From Alphaproteobacteria bacterium (GTDB lineage Bacteria > Pseudomonadota > Alphaproteobacteria > Caulobacterales > Parvularculaceae), in contig WGLT01000003.1 in the NCBI GenBank assembly GCA_016125425.1, forward strand, positions 186,001-250,000: a DNA stretch of 64,000 nt, in the 5' to 3' direction. The notes beneath the pieces were generated by a model. That model was not told where the DNA came from. It did not search any database and saw nothing but the letters and a program-made list of their open reading frames with translations. A program made the translations under genes and the position numbers. This document shows, one piece after another, positions 1-8,642 of this stretch. Each line of letters opens with the position of its first letter. The stretch's first letter is position 1.

Positions 1-2342
1 ATCCAAAGACCCGGCATCTCGTCAGCGGCGTCGTGGCCGGTATCGGCGGTTACGGAAACTGTATGGGCGTTCCTACGGTTGGCGGAGAAACGAATTTCCA
101 TTCCGGATACAACGGAAATATCCTCGTCAATGCGATGACCGTTGGGATCGTCGAAAGACAGAGAATATTCTACTCAGCAGCCCGAGGCGCGGGAAATCCG
201 GTTGTCTATGTCGGCTCAAAGACCGGGCGAGACGGAATCCACGGCGCCACCATGGCGTCGGCGGAGTTCGACGAAGGTTCGGAAGAGCGTCGTCCGACTG
301 TGCAAGTCGGTGATCCTTTTACAGAGAAATTGCTGCTCGAAGCCTGTCTTGAACTGATGGCGTCGGACGCGATCGTCGCTATCCAGGATATGGGCGCTGC
401 CGGCCTGACGTCTTCATCCGTGGAAATGGCGGCGAAAGGCGGCGGAGGGTTCGATCTTGACCTCGACAAGGTCCCGCAACGCGAAGAGGGAATGACCGCC
501 TATGAGATGATGCTCTCGGAGAGTCAGGAGCGCATGCTCATGGTCCTGAAGCCGGGCAAAGAGGACCATGCCCGCACGATCTTCGAGAAATGGGGCGTCG
601 ATTTCGCCGTGATCGGCGTGACAACCGATACGGGGCGCCTCATCATTCGCCATCAGGGAGCGATCGCCGCGGACATTCCGATCGCTCCGCTTGCGGATGA
701 GGCGCCGAATTACGATCGACCCTATAAATTATATTCTCTGGACCAACCGCTTGAAGATCCCAAAACGACGATCCGCGAAGCGATGGTCTCCTTGACCGCG
801 GACAAAAGCGAATCCGAAATGCGCCAGATCGCCGAGACCTTCATAGACGATCGGGTTGCTTCGTTATCTGGCGCAGCCGCGGCGGGGTACAATGTTCAGT
901 CTGGGTCTGCGAAAATCTATGTTCGGCTGAAACCTGGCGCGGGCGACGATCTGACGCCGCTTGAAGAAGCGGCGCGAAACCTGAAGGAAATCGGGCTCGT
1001 GGCGACCGCTTTGGTGGAAGCGCGCGAGGAACAGATCGACCTCGCCGATCACGCCGGTTCAAACTCTCTGCTGACGGCGCTTGGCGTCCTCTTGTCTTCG
1101 CCCGACCTTTGCTCGAAGCGCTGGATTTGGGAGCAATACGACCATTCGGTCATGGCCGACACGGTTATCGGTCCGGGCGGCGATGCCGCGTTGGTCAGGG
1201 TTCATGGAACCAATCGCGCGCTGGCACTTACGACCGATGTGACGCCGCGTTATGTTGCGGCCGATCCGCGCGAGGGCGGCAAACAAGCGGTCGCCGAAAC
1301 CTATCGAAACCTATGCGCCGTCGGCGCAGCGCCTCTCGCCATCACGGACTGCCTTAATTTCGGCAATCCTGAACGTCCTGAGGTGATGGGCCAGTTCGTC
1401 GGGGCGATTGAGGGGATGGCGGAAGCCTGCGAAGCGCTCAACTATCCCGTCATTTCAGGCAATGTCTCGCTCTATAATGAAACCAACGGCGTCGCCATTC
1501 CCCCGACGCCGGCGATCGGGGGCGTTGGCGTTCTGGAGGATGCAACCAAAACGGCTCGCATCGGCGGCGCGGAAGCCGGCGACGAGTTGATCGCTGTCGG
1601 CGTGACGCGCGGCTGGCTCGGCCAATCGCTGTATTTGCGCGAACTCTTCGGGATGGAGGAGGGGGCGCCGCCGCCCGTCGATCTTGAGGCCGAACGGCGA
1701 AATGGCGAACTTATCCGGAAACTGATAGCCGAAGGGCTCGTCACAGCCTGCCACGATGTTTCGGATGGCGGTCTTCTAGTCGCAGCGGCCGAAATGGCTC
1801 TCGCATGCGGCGAGGGGCTTGAGCTCAAGACTCCCGTGAAAGCGCGTCGCGCCGCATTCTGGTTCGGGGAAGACCAGGCGCGATACCTGATCGCCGTGGC
1901 GCCGGGGGCGGCCGATACGCTGTTGCTCAAGGCCGCGATGGCGGGCGTTCAGGCGTCCAAAATCGGCCGCTTCGGCGGCGCTTTCCTGCGCCTCGACACC
2001 GGAACCGAGGACGCGGATGCGATCGGCCTTTTCGATCTCGCCGATCTTCATGGCGACGCCTTGCCGGCTTACATGAGCGGCGAAAGCGTCGAATCGAAGG
2101 AGCACGCCATGCCCATGAGCGCCGAACAGATCAAGTCCATGATCCTTGAAGCGTTGCCCGACGCACAGGTTGAAATTGAGGACCTTGCGGGCGACGGCGA
2201 TCACTATCGGGCGCGCGTTGTCTCCAGAGCGTTCTTGGGGAAGTCGCGGCTGCAACAGCACCAGCTCGTCTACCGCGCGCTCAAGGGCAAGATGGGAGGC
2301 GATCTACACGCGCTTGCACTTGAGACGGAGCCGGCGGAATAA
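1..2342 (+). CDS. purL: PurL (FGAM synthase large subunit), 5'-truncated, with C-terminal BolA module
   Basis: The reading frame is open from base 3, so the gene starts before the window. PurL makes phosphoribosylformylglycinamidine from FGAR, ATP and PurQ-derived ammonia in purine synthesis. Family hallmarks are [14 protein letters not shown] near the left edge, [24 protein letters not shown], the DCLNFGNPE segment of the second half and CHDVSDGG near the end. Two oddities. About 90 extra residues (around 750-1060) lie between the first and second AIRS-type halves, compared with my memory of the compact Bacillus and rhizobial enzymes. PurL would normally stop just after LPAYM (around 2075), but here the frame runs on without a stop into a BolA domain (2109-2342). 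The next gene is convergent and ends 2 bp away. The PurL identity is very secure; whether the product is a fusion is not. Confidence 0.95.
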   Translation, partial: PKTRHLVSGVVAGIGGYGNCMGVPTVGGETNFHSGYNGNILVNAMTVGIVERQRIFYSAARGAGNPVVYVGSKTGRDGIHGATMASAEFDEGSEERRPTVQVGDPFTEKLLLEACLELMASDAIVAIQDMGAAGLTSSSVEMAAKGGGGFDLDLDKVPQREEGMTAYEMMLSESQERMLMVLKPGKEDHARTIFEKWGVDFAVIGVTTDTGRLIIRHQGAIAADIPIAPLADEAPNYDRPYKLYSLDQPLEDPKTTIREAMVSLTADKSESEMRQIAETFIDDRVASLSGAAAAGYNVQSGSAKIYVRLKPGAGDDLTPLEEAARNLKEIGLVATALVEAREEQIDLADHAGSNSLLTALGVLLSSPDLCSKRWIWEQYDHSVMADTVIGPGGDAALVRVHGTNRALALTTDVTPRYVAADPREGGKQAVAETYRNLCAVGAAPLAITDCLNFGNPERPEVMGQFVGAIEGMAEACEALNYPVISGNVSLYNETNGVAIPPTPAIGGVGVLEDATKTARIGGAEAGDELIAVGVTRGWLGQSLYLRELFGMEEGAPPPVDLEAERRNGELIRKLIAEGLVTACHDVSDGGLLVAAAEMALACGEGLELKTPVKARRAAFWFGEDQARYLIAVAPGAADTLLLKAAMAGVQASKIGRFGGAFLRLDTGTEDADAIGLFDLADLHGDALPAYMSGESVESKEHAMPMSAEQIKSMILEALPDAQVEIEDLAGDGDHYRARVVSRAFLGKSRLQQHQLVYRALKGKMGGDLHALALETEPAE
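2096..2102 (+). promoter_or_regulatory. Internal Shine-Dalgarno ahead of the BolA ATG
   Basis: GAAGGAG lies inside the purL frame, 6 bases before the ATG at 2109. It is a strong ribosome binding site in the right place to start BolA separately from the long PurL frame, so both a fusion and a free BolA are possible products. Seen in the sequence; use of the site is an inference. Confidence 0.5.
2109..2342 (+). CDS. bolA: BolA-family protein (in frame with purL, possible internal start)
   Basis: The last 77 residues are a complete BolA domain: an N-terminal helix ([16 protein letters not shown]), the [12 protein letters not shown] strand, and the signature [12 protein letters not shown] followed by [10 protein letters not shown]. 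BolA proteins pair with monothiol glutaredoxins to handle [2Fe-2S] clusters and redox signals. In many alphaproteobacteria bolA is a separate gene just after purL, often followed by a grxD-type glutaredoxin. Here no stop separates it from purL, and no glutaredoxin follows, since the next gene is on the other strand. A ribosome binding site at 2096-2102 could start it independently at 2109 (or the second ATG, 2115). The domain call is secure; its existence as a free protein is open. Confidence 0.7.
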   Translation: MPMSAEQIKSMILEALPDAQVEIEDLAGDGDHYRARVVSRAFLGKSRLQQHQLVYRALKGKMGGDLHALALETEPAE

Positions 2343-2344
2343 TC

Positions 2345-3439
2345 CTAGGATTCGCCGCTCCCGACGCCCGCGTCGTGCAGAAATATCTCCACCATAGGAC
2401 AAACCATAACGTGGTCGTCGAACACGGCGCCAACGATCAGTGTTTTGTCCCGCACGGCGCCGACGCTTGAGGCGTTGATCCTTCCGGTCGTATCGACGAA
2501 GACCACTGATTTGCCGCCGGTGCGCGAATTGATACGAATGACCTCCGACGGCGCGATCGCTTTAGGATCATTCATATGACGAAGGAAATCGAAGACTTTT
2601 GGATGGCCGGCGACCCACAGGGCGCCGTCGCTTGAGACCTCGATATTGTCCGGTCCCATTGGCGTATGAATTGTGCGAATGCGCTTTAATGCGCCCGTTG
2701 TCCCGTCGCGCCGGTAGAAGTCCACGCGACGTCTCATGAATTCTGAAACATAGACCATACTTCCGTCAGCGGACATGTTTACGCCAGCTGGAAACGCGAG
2801 ACCGCGCGCGACAACGCGCGCATGTTCGCCGTCGAAATACACGACATTCCCCGAAGGCAGCGCAAGCCAGTCTTCAAGCGCGCGCAGAAAATCACGCTTA
2901 AAATAATGGTCATTTACGAAATAAAACTCGCGCGGCCCGAGGGCGACCAGATCGTTTGGCGACCGAAGCAGGGGAAATGTGACGCTCGCCAGATGCGTAA
3001 GCGCGCCGCCATCGCCGACGCTGAAAATTTCGACGGCCTGTGTTCCGTCGGTGCGATGGTTGATTGCAAAAAGCCGTTTCTCGCCGTCCGGGTCGCGCCA
3101 AAGACTGATGCCATGCGGCTGGAAATCGCCGAAATCATCGGACGTAACTTTTCGAACGGTTTGATACGTCGCTACGTCAAAAGCATAAATGCCGCCCTGA
3201 ACAGGCCGGCCGGCCTTGGAGGCTCGCCGGTCCGAGGCCGAGACGAATGCGATATTCGTATCCGGATCGATTGTAACATCTTCCGTTCCGGGAAATATGC
3301 GCAGCGTGTCGCAATGTTCCGCCAGCCGGTTTTCAATCTTGACGAACGCGCCAGAGGCCGCGATCACGTTCGACAATATGTAAGCAGCGAGGGCCGCCAG
3401 CGCCAAGCCCAGGCCGACGATCGGTCCGCGCATCACCAC
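2345..3439 (-). CDS. Paraoxonase/arylesterase-like six-bladed beta-propeller lactonase
   Basis: This 364-residue protein aligns by eye with animal serum paraoxonase along its length. It has an N-terminal hydrophobic anchor (GLGLALAALAAYIL), GTEDV (calcium-site Glu/Asp), FQPHGIS and AINHRTD (the two catalytic histidines), SPNDLVALGP, VNDHYF, GVNMSADG, GPDNIEVSSDGALWVAGHP and a final GAVF strand. All calcium ligands and both histidines that paraoxonases need are present, so it should be an active calcium-dependent lactonase or arylesterase held at the inner membrane or in the periplasm. The substrate cannot be told. It is monocistronic, convergent with purL. A second family member at 53316-54407 lacks the histidines. 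Confidence 0.85.
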   Translation of the reverse strand: MVMRGPIVGLGLALAALAAYILSNVIAASGAFVKIENRLAEHCDTLRIFPGTEDVTIDPDTNIAFVSASDRRASKAGRPVQGGIYAFDVATYQTVRKVTSDDFGDFQPHGISLWRDPDGEKRLFAINHRTDGTQAVEIFSVGDGGALTHLASVTFPLLRSPNDLVALGPREFYFVNDHYFKRDFLRALEDWLALPSGNVVYFDGEHARVVARGLAFPAGVNMSADGSMVYVSEFMRRRVDFYRRDGTTGALKRIRTIHTPMGPDNIEVSSDGALWVAGHPKVFDFLRHMNDPKAIAPSEVIRINSRTGGKSVVFVDTTGRINASSVGAVRDKTLIVGAVFDDHVMVCPMVEIFLHDAGVGSGES

Positions 3440-3537
3440 GTGCCCCCTTGATCAGCTTGGCGCTCAAGGTCCCAAAATTGAAGGCTCGGCGCAACCTGCC
3501 TATAGCTGTATGGCGATCGTCGACAGGAGGCGGACCC

Positions 3538-4506
3538 ATGGCTGGAAGACACGTAATTGCGACGCCCAGAAAATTCCCCGCCGCGCTCGCCGCCGCGCTG
3601 CGCGCCAAATACGACATCCGTGAGCCAGACGGCGGATTTCCTTTATGCCTGACAGAATTCGCAGCGATCGCCGAAGGCGCCGAGGCGGTTTTCGCTACGG
3701 CTTTCGACGATCTCAATCGGGCTTTCATTGCGGCGCTGCCGCCAAGCGTCCGCTATATCGCCTCGATCGGGGTCGGGGTCGACCATATCGATCTCGCTGC
3801 GGCCAAGGCGCGCGGGTTGGTGGTTTCGAATACGCCTAAAGTAACGACGGCTTGCCTGGCCGATACGACCATCGGCCTCATCATCGCTGCGTGCCGGCGT
3901 TTTCGCGAGGGACTTGAAATCGCCGAAACCGGCGAGGGGCGCGCCATGCTCGAACCTGAAAGCTGGGGCCATCGCGTCACCGGCCGGACGCTCGGAATTA
4001 TCGGCATGGGCGAAGTCGGCAAAGCCGTCGCAAGACGTGCGCGAGCCTTCGAAATGCCGATTATCTACACGACGCCGCATCCGACGACCGAGATTGATCG
4101 CGAATTCTGCGCGCAAGCCGTTAGCCTCGACGAGCTCCTTAAAACAGCCGACGTCATATCGCTGCATTGTCCGCTAAAGGAAGAAACGCGGCATCTAATC
4201 GATACTCATGCGATCGAGAAAATGAAACAGACTGCGGTGGTCATCAACATTTCTCGCGGACCTGTCATTGACGAACTTGCGCTTATCGCCGCGCTTAAGT
4301 CCCGTCGCATCTTCGCCGCCGGTCTTGATGTGTATGAGACGGAGCCCGGGCCGATTCGCGAAGAGCTTAGAAGTTTGCCGAACGTCTTCTGTCTGCCGCA
4401 CGCGGCCTCGGCGACCTGGGAAAGCCGCGCAGCCATGGGCGCGCGGGTTATGGCCAATATCGACGCGTTCTTCGAGTCCGGCGAGCCGCTCGACAGGGTC
4501 GTCTAA
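3538..4506 (+). CDS. D-isomer-specific 2-hydroxyacid dehydrogenase (glyoxylate/hydroxypyruvate reductase type)
   Basis: This 322-residue NAD(P)-dependent oxidoreductase has the substrate-domain start RHVIATPRKFP, the SIGVGVDHIDL segment, the Rossmann loop GIIGMGEVG, then the catalytic Arg in NISRGP, the Glu in DVYETEP and the His in LPHAASAT. It fits enzymes that reduce glyoxylate or hydroxypyruvate to glycolate or D-glycerate. In a methylotroph such an enzyme can serve the serine cycle, but nothing nearby proves that here. The ATG at 3538 was chosen because AGGAGG sits 7-8 bases upstream; the frame is open further 5' to 3448 without a good site. It is convergent with the acylase gene. Confidence 0.9.
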   Translation: MAGRHVIATPRKFPAALAAALRAKYDIREPDGGFPLCLTEFAAIAEGAEAVFATAFDDLNRAFIAALPPSVRYIASIGVGVDHIDLAAAKARGLVVSNTPKVTTACLADTTIGLIIAACRRFREGLEIAETGEGRAMLEPESWGHRVTGRTLGIIGMGEVGKAVARRARAFEMPIIYTTPHPTTEIDREFCAQAVSLDELLKTADVISLHCPLKEETRHLIDTHAIEKMKQTAVVINISRGPVIDELALIAALKSRRIFAAGLDVYETEPGPIREELRSLPNVFCLPHAASATWESRAAMGARVMANIDAFFESGEPLDRVV

Positions 4507-4586
4507 GGCGTCCAATAATTTGCGACAATATAAATTGTGCGGCAAGCGCGCCAGGCGGAGACCGGCCCTCTCGACCGGCTTTTCAC

Positions 4587-6752
4587 CTAATGTTGCGGCG
4601 ATGTTCGCCCCGGCCTTTCGTCGGATGTGGCCTGCTTCAGGAGCGCATCAAGGCTCATCGGCGGCTCTTTCCATTCCTCATTCGCAAAAAGCGGCGCCTG
4701 GTCGGCGTAATGCGGCGATGTTTCGTCGAGCGTCGCCGAGCCGAACTGATGGATGGTTTTGATGGTCTGCGAACCGTCCGGAGCCCAGTCGGCATATAGG
4801 ATATAGCTATCTCCGCCGCCGCCTTCCCAAACGTGGCTCACCGACGCGTCCGCCGGATAGATGGCGCGCAAGGTGTCCGGCGCGCCGTCGAGCGGCAGAT
4901 CGACCTTGCCTCGCTTCAGCCGCATCGTTTGGCCCCATTCGGGATCGAGCCGTCCGAACACTTTTTTGAGCTCGTTCGCCGCCTGCTTGAGCGCAGCCTT
5001 GGGGTCCGGCGTTTCGGCGTTCGTCCCGTCCAGCAGCGGACCCAAGGCAAGTCTTCCCGTCCGGATCGCGAGCGCTGCGCCGCGGCTATTCTTCTCCGCC
5101 GAGAAGTCCCAATCGCGTAAAACGTCTAGGGCGGATTTAAGGCTTTGATCGGAGTTTGCGGCCGGGTCCGCGAGCAAATTTGAAATCAGAACTCCGAGCC
5201 TTGAATTCGGCGCGTAACGAACATCCATTTTATAGGCGACGAATTCATTGCCGGTGATGGAGGGATCGGCGCTGTAAAGCGCCTGAATGCGCAAGGAACG
5301 ATTGGTGACGCGGCGATCGACGCCGTAGTCAGCAGGATAATTCTCTGGATCCGGATTGTCGGCCGGACCCGAGGCCAGGAAGGGCGAGTGATTGGAGCTC
5401 ACCACATAGCCTGATGACGGCCGCACCACAAAGGGCGCCGTCCCGAAGGGGCGCGTCCCTTTCCAAATGAGATCGGCGCGCGATCCGTCTGCGATCTTGG
5501 TCCAATCCTGATGGCCGGATCTGATCGGTATGGCTTCATTGTAAAAATAAGCAATCGTCCCGGTCGCATCGGCGTAGACGACATTGAAACTCGGAATCGC
5601 CTGCATCGACATCGCCGCCTTCCAGCTCGGAAAATCGGTGGCGTGATCAAGCCTGTCCCATTGCTCGACGGCGCGGATATCGCCTGCGCCCGCATAAGCG
5701 ACCGCATAGACTCCGCTGGGCGTGATGAAGGCAGGCCCCTGCACCGCGCGTAGAACCGTTTTTTCGACTGGCAGCGAGAACGGGCCGAACAGCTTCACCC
5801 GGAATTTCGCTTTAGATATTTCGAAGTCTTTCCAACCGCCATCAAAGCGATATTTGGTCGGATGTTTCGGGCTATCGACTTCGAGTTTGTAAACATCAAC
5901 AAGGTCCGGCTTGTTGACGGTGAAAGCCCATCCGAGCTTCGGCCCCGCGCCGTGCAGGATCAACGGCGACCCCGGAAACAGCCCGCCGATCATGTCGATG
6001 CCCTCGTCCGATTTGAGCCGGGCTTCATACCAGGCGACGGGCCCTGTCCAGGGCTGATGCGAATTGACCATCAGCCGCGTGTGGCCGTCCGCCGCGCGCG
6101 CCGGCGACAGGGCCATCGCGTTCGAGCCGATCTCAACGGAAGGCGGCAAACGCAAAAGCGCGACGCGTGCTTGTTCGAGGGCGGCGTGCTGTCTGGGCGA
6201 AGACCTAAACAGATCCGTTAGCGCCTCGTCGAGGCCGTAAAAGAAAGGCGTTCTCGCGGCGAATCCCGCGACGACATCCTTGCCTGTCACAGACGCGACA
6301 CCTGGCGCGCATCGGTTCTTTTTCTCCGCGCACCAGAGATTGATCCCCGCGGCGTATCCTTCGACGAGCGCGCGTGTTTGCGACGAAAGATCCGTCTCAT
6401 ACTTCTCGTTGATATCGCGCCAGATCCCGAGGGATGCGATGAGATAATCGGTGATTGCGCCCGCTTTTCCCGTCTTTGTGGCGAGTTGGCCGCGTGAGAA
6501 CAGAATGACGTCCTGAATGGTCGCCCAGTCGTCCTCGGCATGCGCATAGGCCAGCCCGAAAGCGACGTCAGCGTCGCGTTTTCCGTAAATATGCGGTACG
6601 CCGAATTTGTCGCGAATGATCCGCGCGTCATAGCCTGCTGCCGCTTTTATCGCCGCGGCGGCGTCAAAGGACGCCGAGGGCGTCCACAAATAAAATGCAG
6701 CGGCGATGAGAATGATGGCGAGCGCCGCCAGCGCCCAGCGGATGATCTTCAT
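4587..6752 (-). CDS. Penicillin acylase (S45) family N-terminal-nucleophile hydrolase
   Basis: The 721-residue precursor begins with a membrane/signal segment (residues 4-22) and an alpha-chain portion with RDKFGVPHIYG and GLAYAHAEDDW. The GSNAM motif places the autocatalytic nucleophile serine at about residue 210, so the chain should split into alpha and beta subunits in the periplasm. The beta chain holds the usual NSHQPW and NPDLVDVY-type segments. Members hydrolyse amides such as penicillins, aculeacin or N-acyl-homoserine lactones. Because this genome carries a luxI homolog (33984-34673), an acyl-homoserine lactone acylase role is possible but unproven. It is monocistronic. The family is secure, the substrate unknown. 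Confidence 0.88.
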   Translation of the reverse strand: MKIIRWALAALAIILIAAAFYLWTPSASFDAAAAIKAAAGYDARIIRDKFGVPHIYGKRDADVAFGLAYAHAEDDWATIQDVILFSRGQLATKTGKAGAITDYLIASLGIWRDINEKYETDLSSQTRALVEGYAAGINLWCAEKKNRCAPGVASVTGKDVVAGFAARTPFFYGLDEALTDLFRSSPRQHAALEQARVALLRLPPSVEIGSNAMALSPARAADGHTRLMVNSHQPWTGPVAWYEARLKSDEGIDMIGGLFPGSPLILHGAGPKLGWAFTVNKPDLVDVYKLEVDSPKHPTKYRFDGGWKDFEISKAKFRVKLFGPFSLPVEKTVLRAVQGPAFITPSGVYAVAYAGAGDIRAVEQWDRLDHATDFPSWKAAMSMQAIPSFNVVYADATGTIAYFYNEAIPIRSGHQDWTKIADGSRADLIWKGTRPFGTAPFVVRPSSGYVVSSNHSPFLASGPADNPDPENYPADYGVDRRVTNRSLRIQALYSADPSITGNEFVAYKMDVRYAPNSRLGVLISNLLADPAANSDQSLKSALDVLRDWDFSAEKNSRGAALAIRTGRLALGPLLDGTNAETPDPKAALKQAANELKKVFGRLDPEWGQTMRLKRGKVDLPLDGAPDTLRAIYPADASVSHVWEGGGGDSYILYADWAPDGSQTIKTIHQFGSATLDETSPHYADQAPLFANEEWKEPPMSLDALLKQATSDERPGRTSPQH

Positions 6753-6973
6753 GACGTTTCCCCTCGCTGACTCTGTCTTCCGAGCACAGAGCCGAGCCCT
6801 TCTTGTGGCCGGTTTGATCGCCGCCGCCAGACATCACCGGGCCGCGTTCGCGGCGGCGTTCCCTGGCGCAGAACGCACGCAAAATGACCTCGTATCCGGA
6901 AGGCGGTCAAATGTACGGGCTCACGTCTCTTCAACCGGCCGCGGGTCCGCCGCCCGCGACCGCGGGGCCGACG

Positions 6974-7462
6974 CTAGGGACCGGAGCCGCCGCCAGGCCC
7001 TCCGCCGGGTCCGGCCGCCCCGGAACCGGCGGGCAGCTTGCCGACATTGCCAAGCAGCTGCTCCCAAAAGCCGAGTTCCTTGCCGCGAGTCGGAGTCTCC
7101 CCCGCCGCCATTTTCACGTCATAGCCGTCGGCCAGCGTGAAAGTGTCGACATTCTTCACCTTGCCGTCTTTGTCGAAATAGAAAGCGACAATGCGCCGGC
7201 TGGTTGTGTGCGGGCGAAAAAAGGCGCGCGCCTGTTCGACGCTCGCCATATAATACCATGCGTCCGGATCGAACGTGCCGATCATGGACGGCTCGCCATA
7301 TTTCGCAAGAATGCTTTCCTTCGTGTCGAGCCCGGCCTTGGCGGCAAGCTGACTTTCTCCCCGTTCGAGAACATATCCGTGGGACGAGTGCACCGAAACG
7401 CATCCCCCCAGCGCCGGGAGAAGGAGAAACACGGCGAGGGCGAATACGCGGGAACCTGTCAT
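6974..7462 (-). CDS. bamE: BamE (SmpA/OmlA) outer-membrane assembly lipoprotein
   Basis: This 162-residue protein has a lipoprotein signal ending in the lipobox LGGC (Cys at about 21). The SmpA/OmlA fold follows: GLDTKESILAKYGEPS, then WYYMASVE, then FYFDKDGKVKNVDTFTLADG. BamE is an accessory lipoprotein of the BAM complex that folds outer-membrane beta-barrels. The C-terminal tail is rich in Gly, Pro and Ala and is not part of the usual fold. It is divergent from the chaperone gene at 7540, an arrangement common in alphaproteobacteria. Confidence 0.9.
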   Translation of the reverse strand: MTGSRVFALAVFLLLPALGGCVSVHSSHGYVLERGESQLAAKAGLDTKESILAKYGEPSMIGTFDPDAWYYMASVEQARAFFRPHTTSRRIVAFYFDKDGKVKNVDTFTLADGYDVKMAAGETPTRGKELGFWEQLLGNVGKLPAGSGAAGPGGGPGGGSGP

Positions 7463-7539
7463 TGCTTGATCCTGAGGTGCTGGAGGACTACGTCCGCGCC
7501 AGGCGCCGATTCTAAAGGGCGCCGGAAGCGCCCCACCCT

Positions 7540-8076
7540 ATGATTTTGTCCCTGTTTAGAAAAGACCCCCGAAAAGACGCCGCCGACGCGCTATTCGACG
7601 CAGCCGCGGCCCAGGCTCGCGCGCCGGAGTTTTTCACTGCGCTCCACGTCGAAGACAGCGTAGACGGCCGATTCGAGATGCTGGCGCTCCATGTCTATTT
7701 GGTTTTGCGCCGCCTGAAGACGGAGCCCGGCGCGCGACCGACGTCCCAACTGGTATTTGATGCGTTTTTCGCCAGTCTCGACGCCGCCCTGCGGGAGATG
7801 GGGGTCGGCGACCTCTCCGTCGGCAAGAAGATCAGGGGCTTGGCGGAGAACTTCTACGGTCGCGTCGGCGCCTACGAGAAGGCCCTTTCGGCCGACAATG
7901 AGGACGAACTTGTCGCCGCCCTCTCCCGCAACGTTTATGCGCAGGCGGTCGCAGAGGCCGCGCCCGCGCTCGCCAGCTATGTACGAAAGGCGGACGCGTT
8001 TTTGCGCGAACAGCCGGGCGGGCGCATTCTTGCCGGCGTGGTTGATTTTCCGCCCGCCCTCGGAGGCCCGGAATGA
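7540..8076 (+). CDS. Ubiquinol-cytochrome c chaperone family protein
   Basis: This 178-residue helical protein has the Ubiq_cyt_C_chap pattern: a DALF start, RFEMLALHVYLVLRRLK, VFDAFFASLDAALREMGVGDLSVGKKIRGLAENFYGR and a Y-EKAL segment. Relatives of mitochondrial Cbp3 help assemble the cytochrome bc1 complex. It opens a rightward operon and overlaps the next gene (DUF177) by 4 bases (ATGA), so the two are probably translationally coupled. Confidence 0.88.
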   Translation: MILSLFRKDPRKDAADALFDAAAAQARAPEFFTALHVEDSVDGRFEMLALHVYLVLRRLKTEPGARPTSQLVFDAFFASLDAALREMGVGDLSVGKKIRGLAENFYGRVGAYEKALSADNEDELVAALSRNVYAQAVAEAAPALASYVRKADAFLREQPGGRILAGVVDFPPALGGPE

Positions 8077-8588
8077 CCGCCGAATCGCCATTCTCGTTCG
8101 AGGTTCCGGTCGATTCCCTGCCGCATGGCGGCGCGGCATTCGAGGTCGAAGCCGATCCGGCCACGCGGCGCGCGGTTGCGAACCGGCTCGACGTGCCGGC
8201 GATTGATCGCCTGATTGGGCGCTTCCACCTCGCTCCCACGCGCGAAGGGGCTCGGCTCAAGGGCGCGCTCGAGGCCCGGCTTGTCCGACATTGCGTGGCG
8301 AGCCTGGAGCCCGTCGAGGAGTCGGTCAGCGAAGAGTTCGAGATCGCTTTTTTTCTTCAAGAAAATGGCGAGACGGAGGTTGATTTTGATCCCGACGCGC
8401 CTGAACCGCTCGAAACCGGCGTTGTCGATCTCGCGGAAATCCTTGTTCAACAACTCTCTCTCGCGATGGACCCATATCCCAGACGGCCGGACGCGCCGCC
8501 GCTGGGCGACACTGCGGGCTCGGACCGGACGGCGTCGCCTTTCGAGGCGCTTCGCGAGGCATTTGCAGGACAGCGCGACAAGCGGTAG
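8073..8588 (+). CDS. DUF177 / YceD family protein
   Basis: This 171-residue protein begins FSFEVPVDSLP and carries the DUF177 core, with ARLVRHCVASLEPVEESVSEEFEIAFF and a C-terminal DLAEILVQQLSLAMDPYPR region. Family members are needed for 23S rRNA accumulation or ribosome assembly. The usual pair of cysteines in the RHC...V segment is reduced to one. It sits between the bc1 chaperone and plsX, as in most alphaproteobacteria. Confidence 0.88.
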   Translation: MTAESPFSFEVPVDSLPHGGAAFEVEADPATRRAVANRLDVPAIDRLIGRFHLAPTREGARLKGALEARLVRHCVASLEPVEESVSEEFEIAFFLQENGETEVDFDPDAPEPLETGVVDLAEILVQQLSLAMDPYPRRPDAPPLGDTAGSDRTASPFEALREAFAGQRDKR

Positions 8589-8642
8589 GAGAACCGGCCG
8601 CGCGGCCGACCTGCGTTTGCAACCACGGGGGCTGGTAGTATC

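Noticed and set aside
2822-3451. A 209-codon plus-strand frame under the paraoxonase gene
   Set aside because: The opposite strand encodes a full-length paraoxonase-like protein; this frame has no motif or ribosome binding site.
7517-7533. GGGCGC/GCGCCC hairpin between bamE and the chaperone gene
   Set aside because: It lies between divergent starts and has no T-tract on either strand, so it is not a terminator; an operator role cannot be supported.
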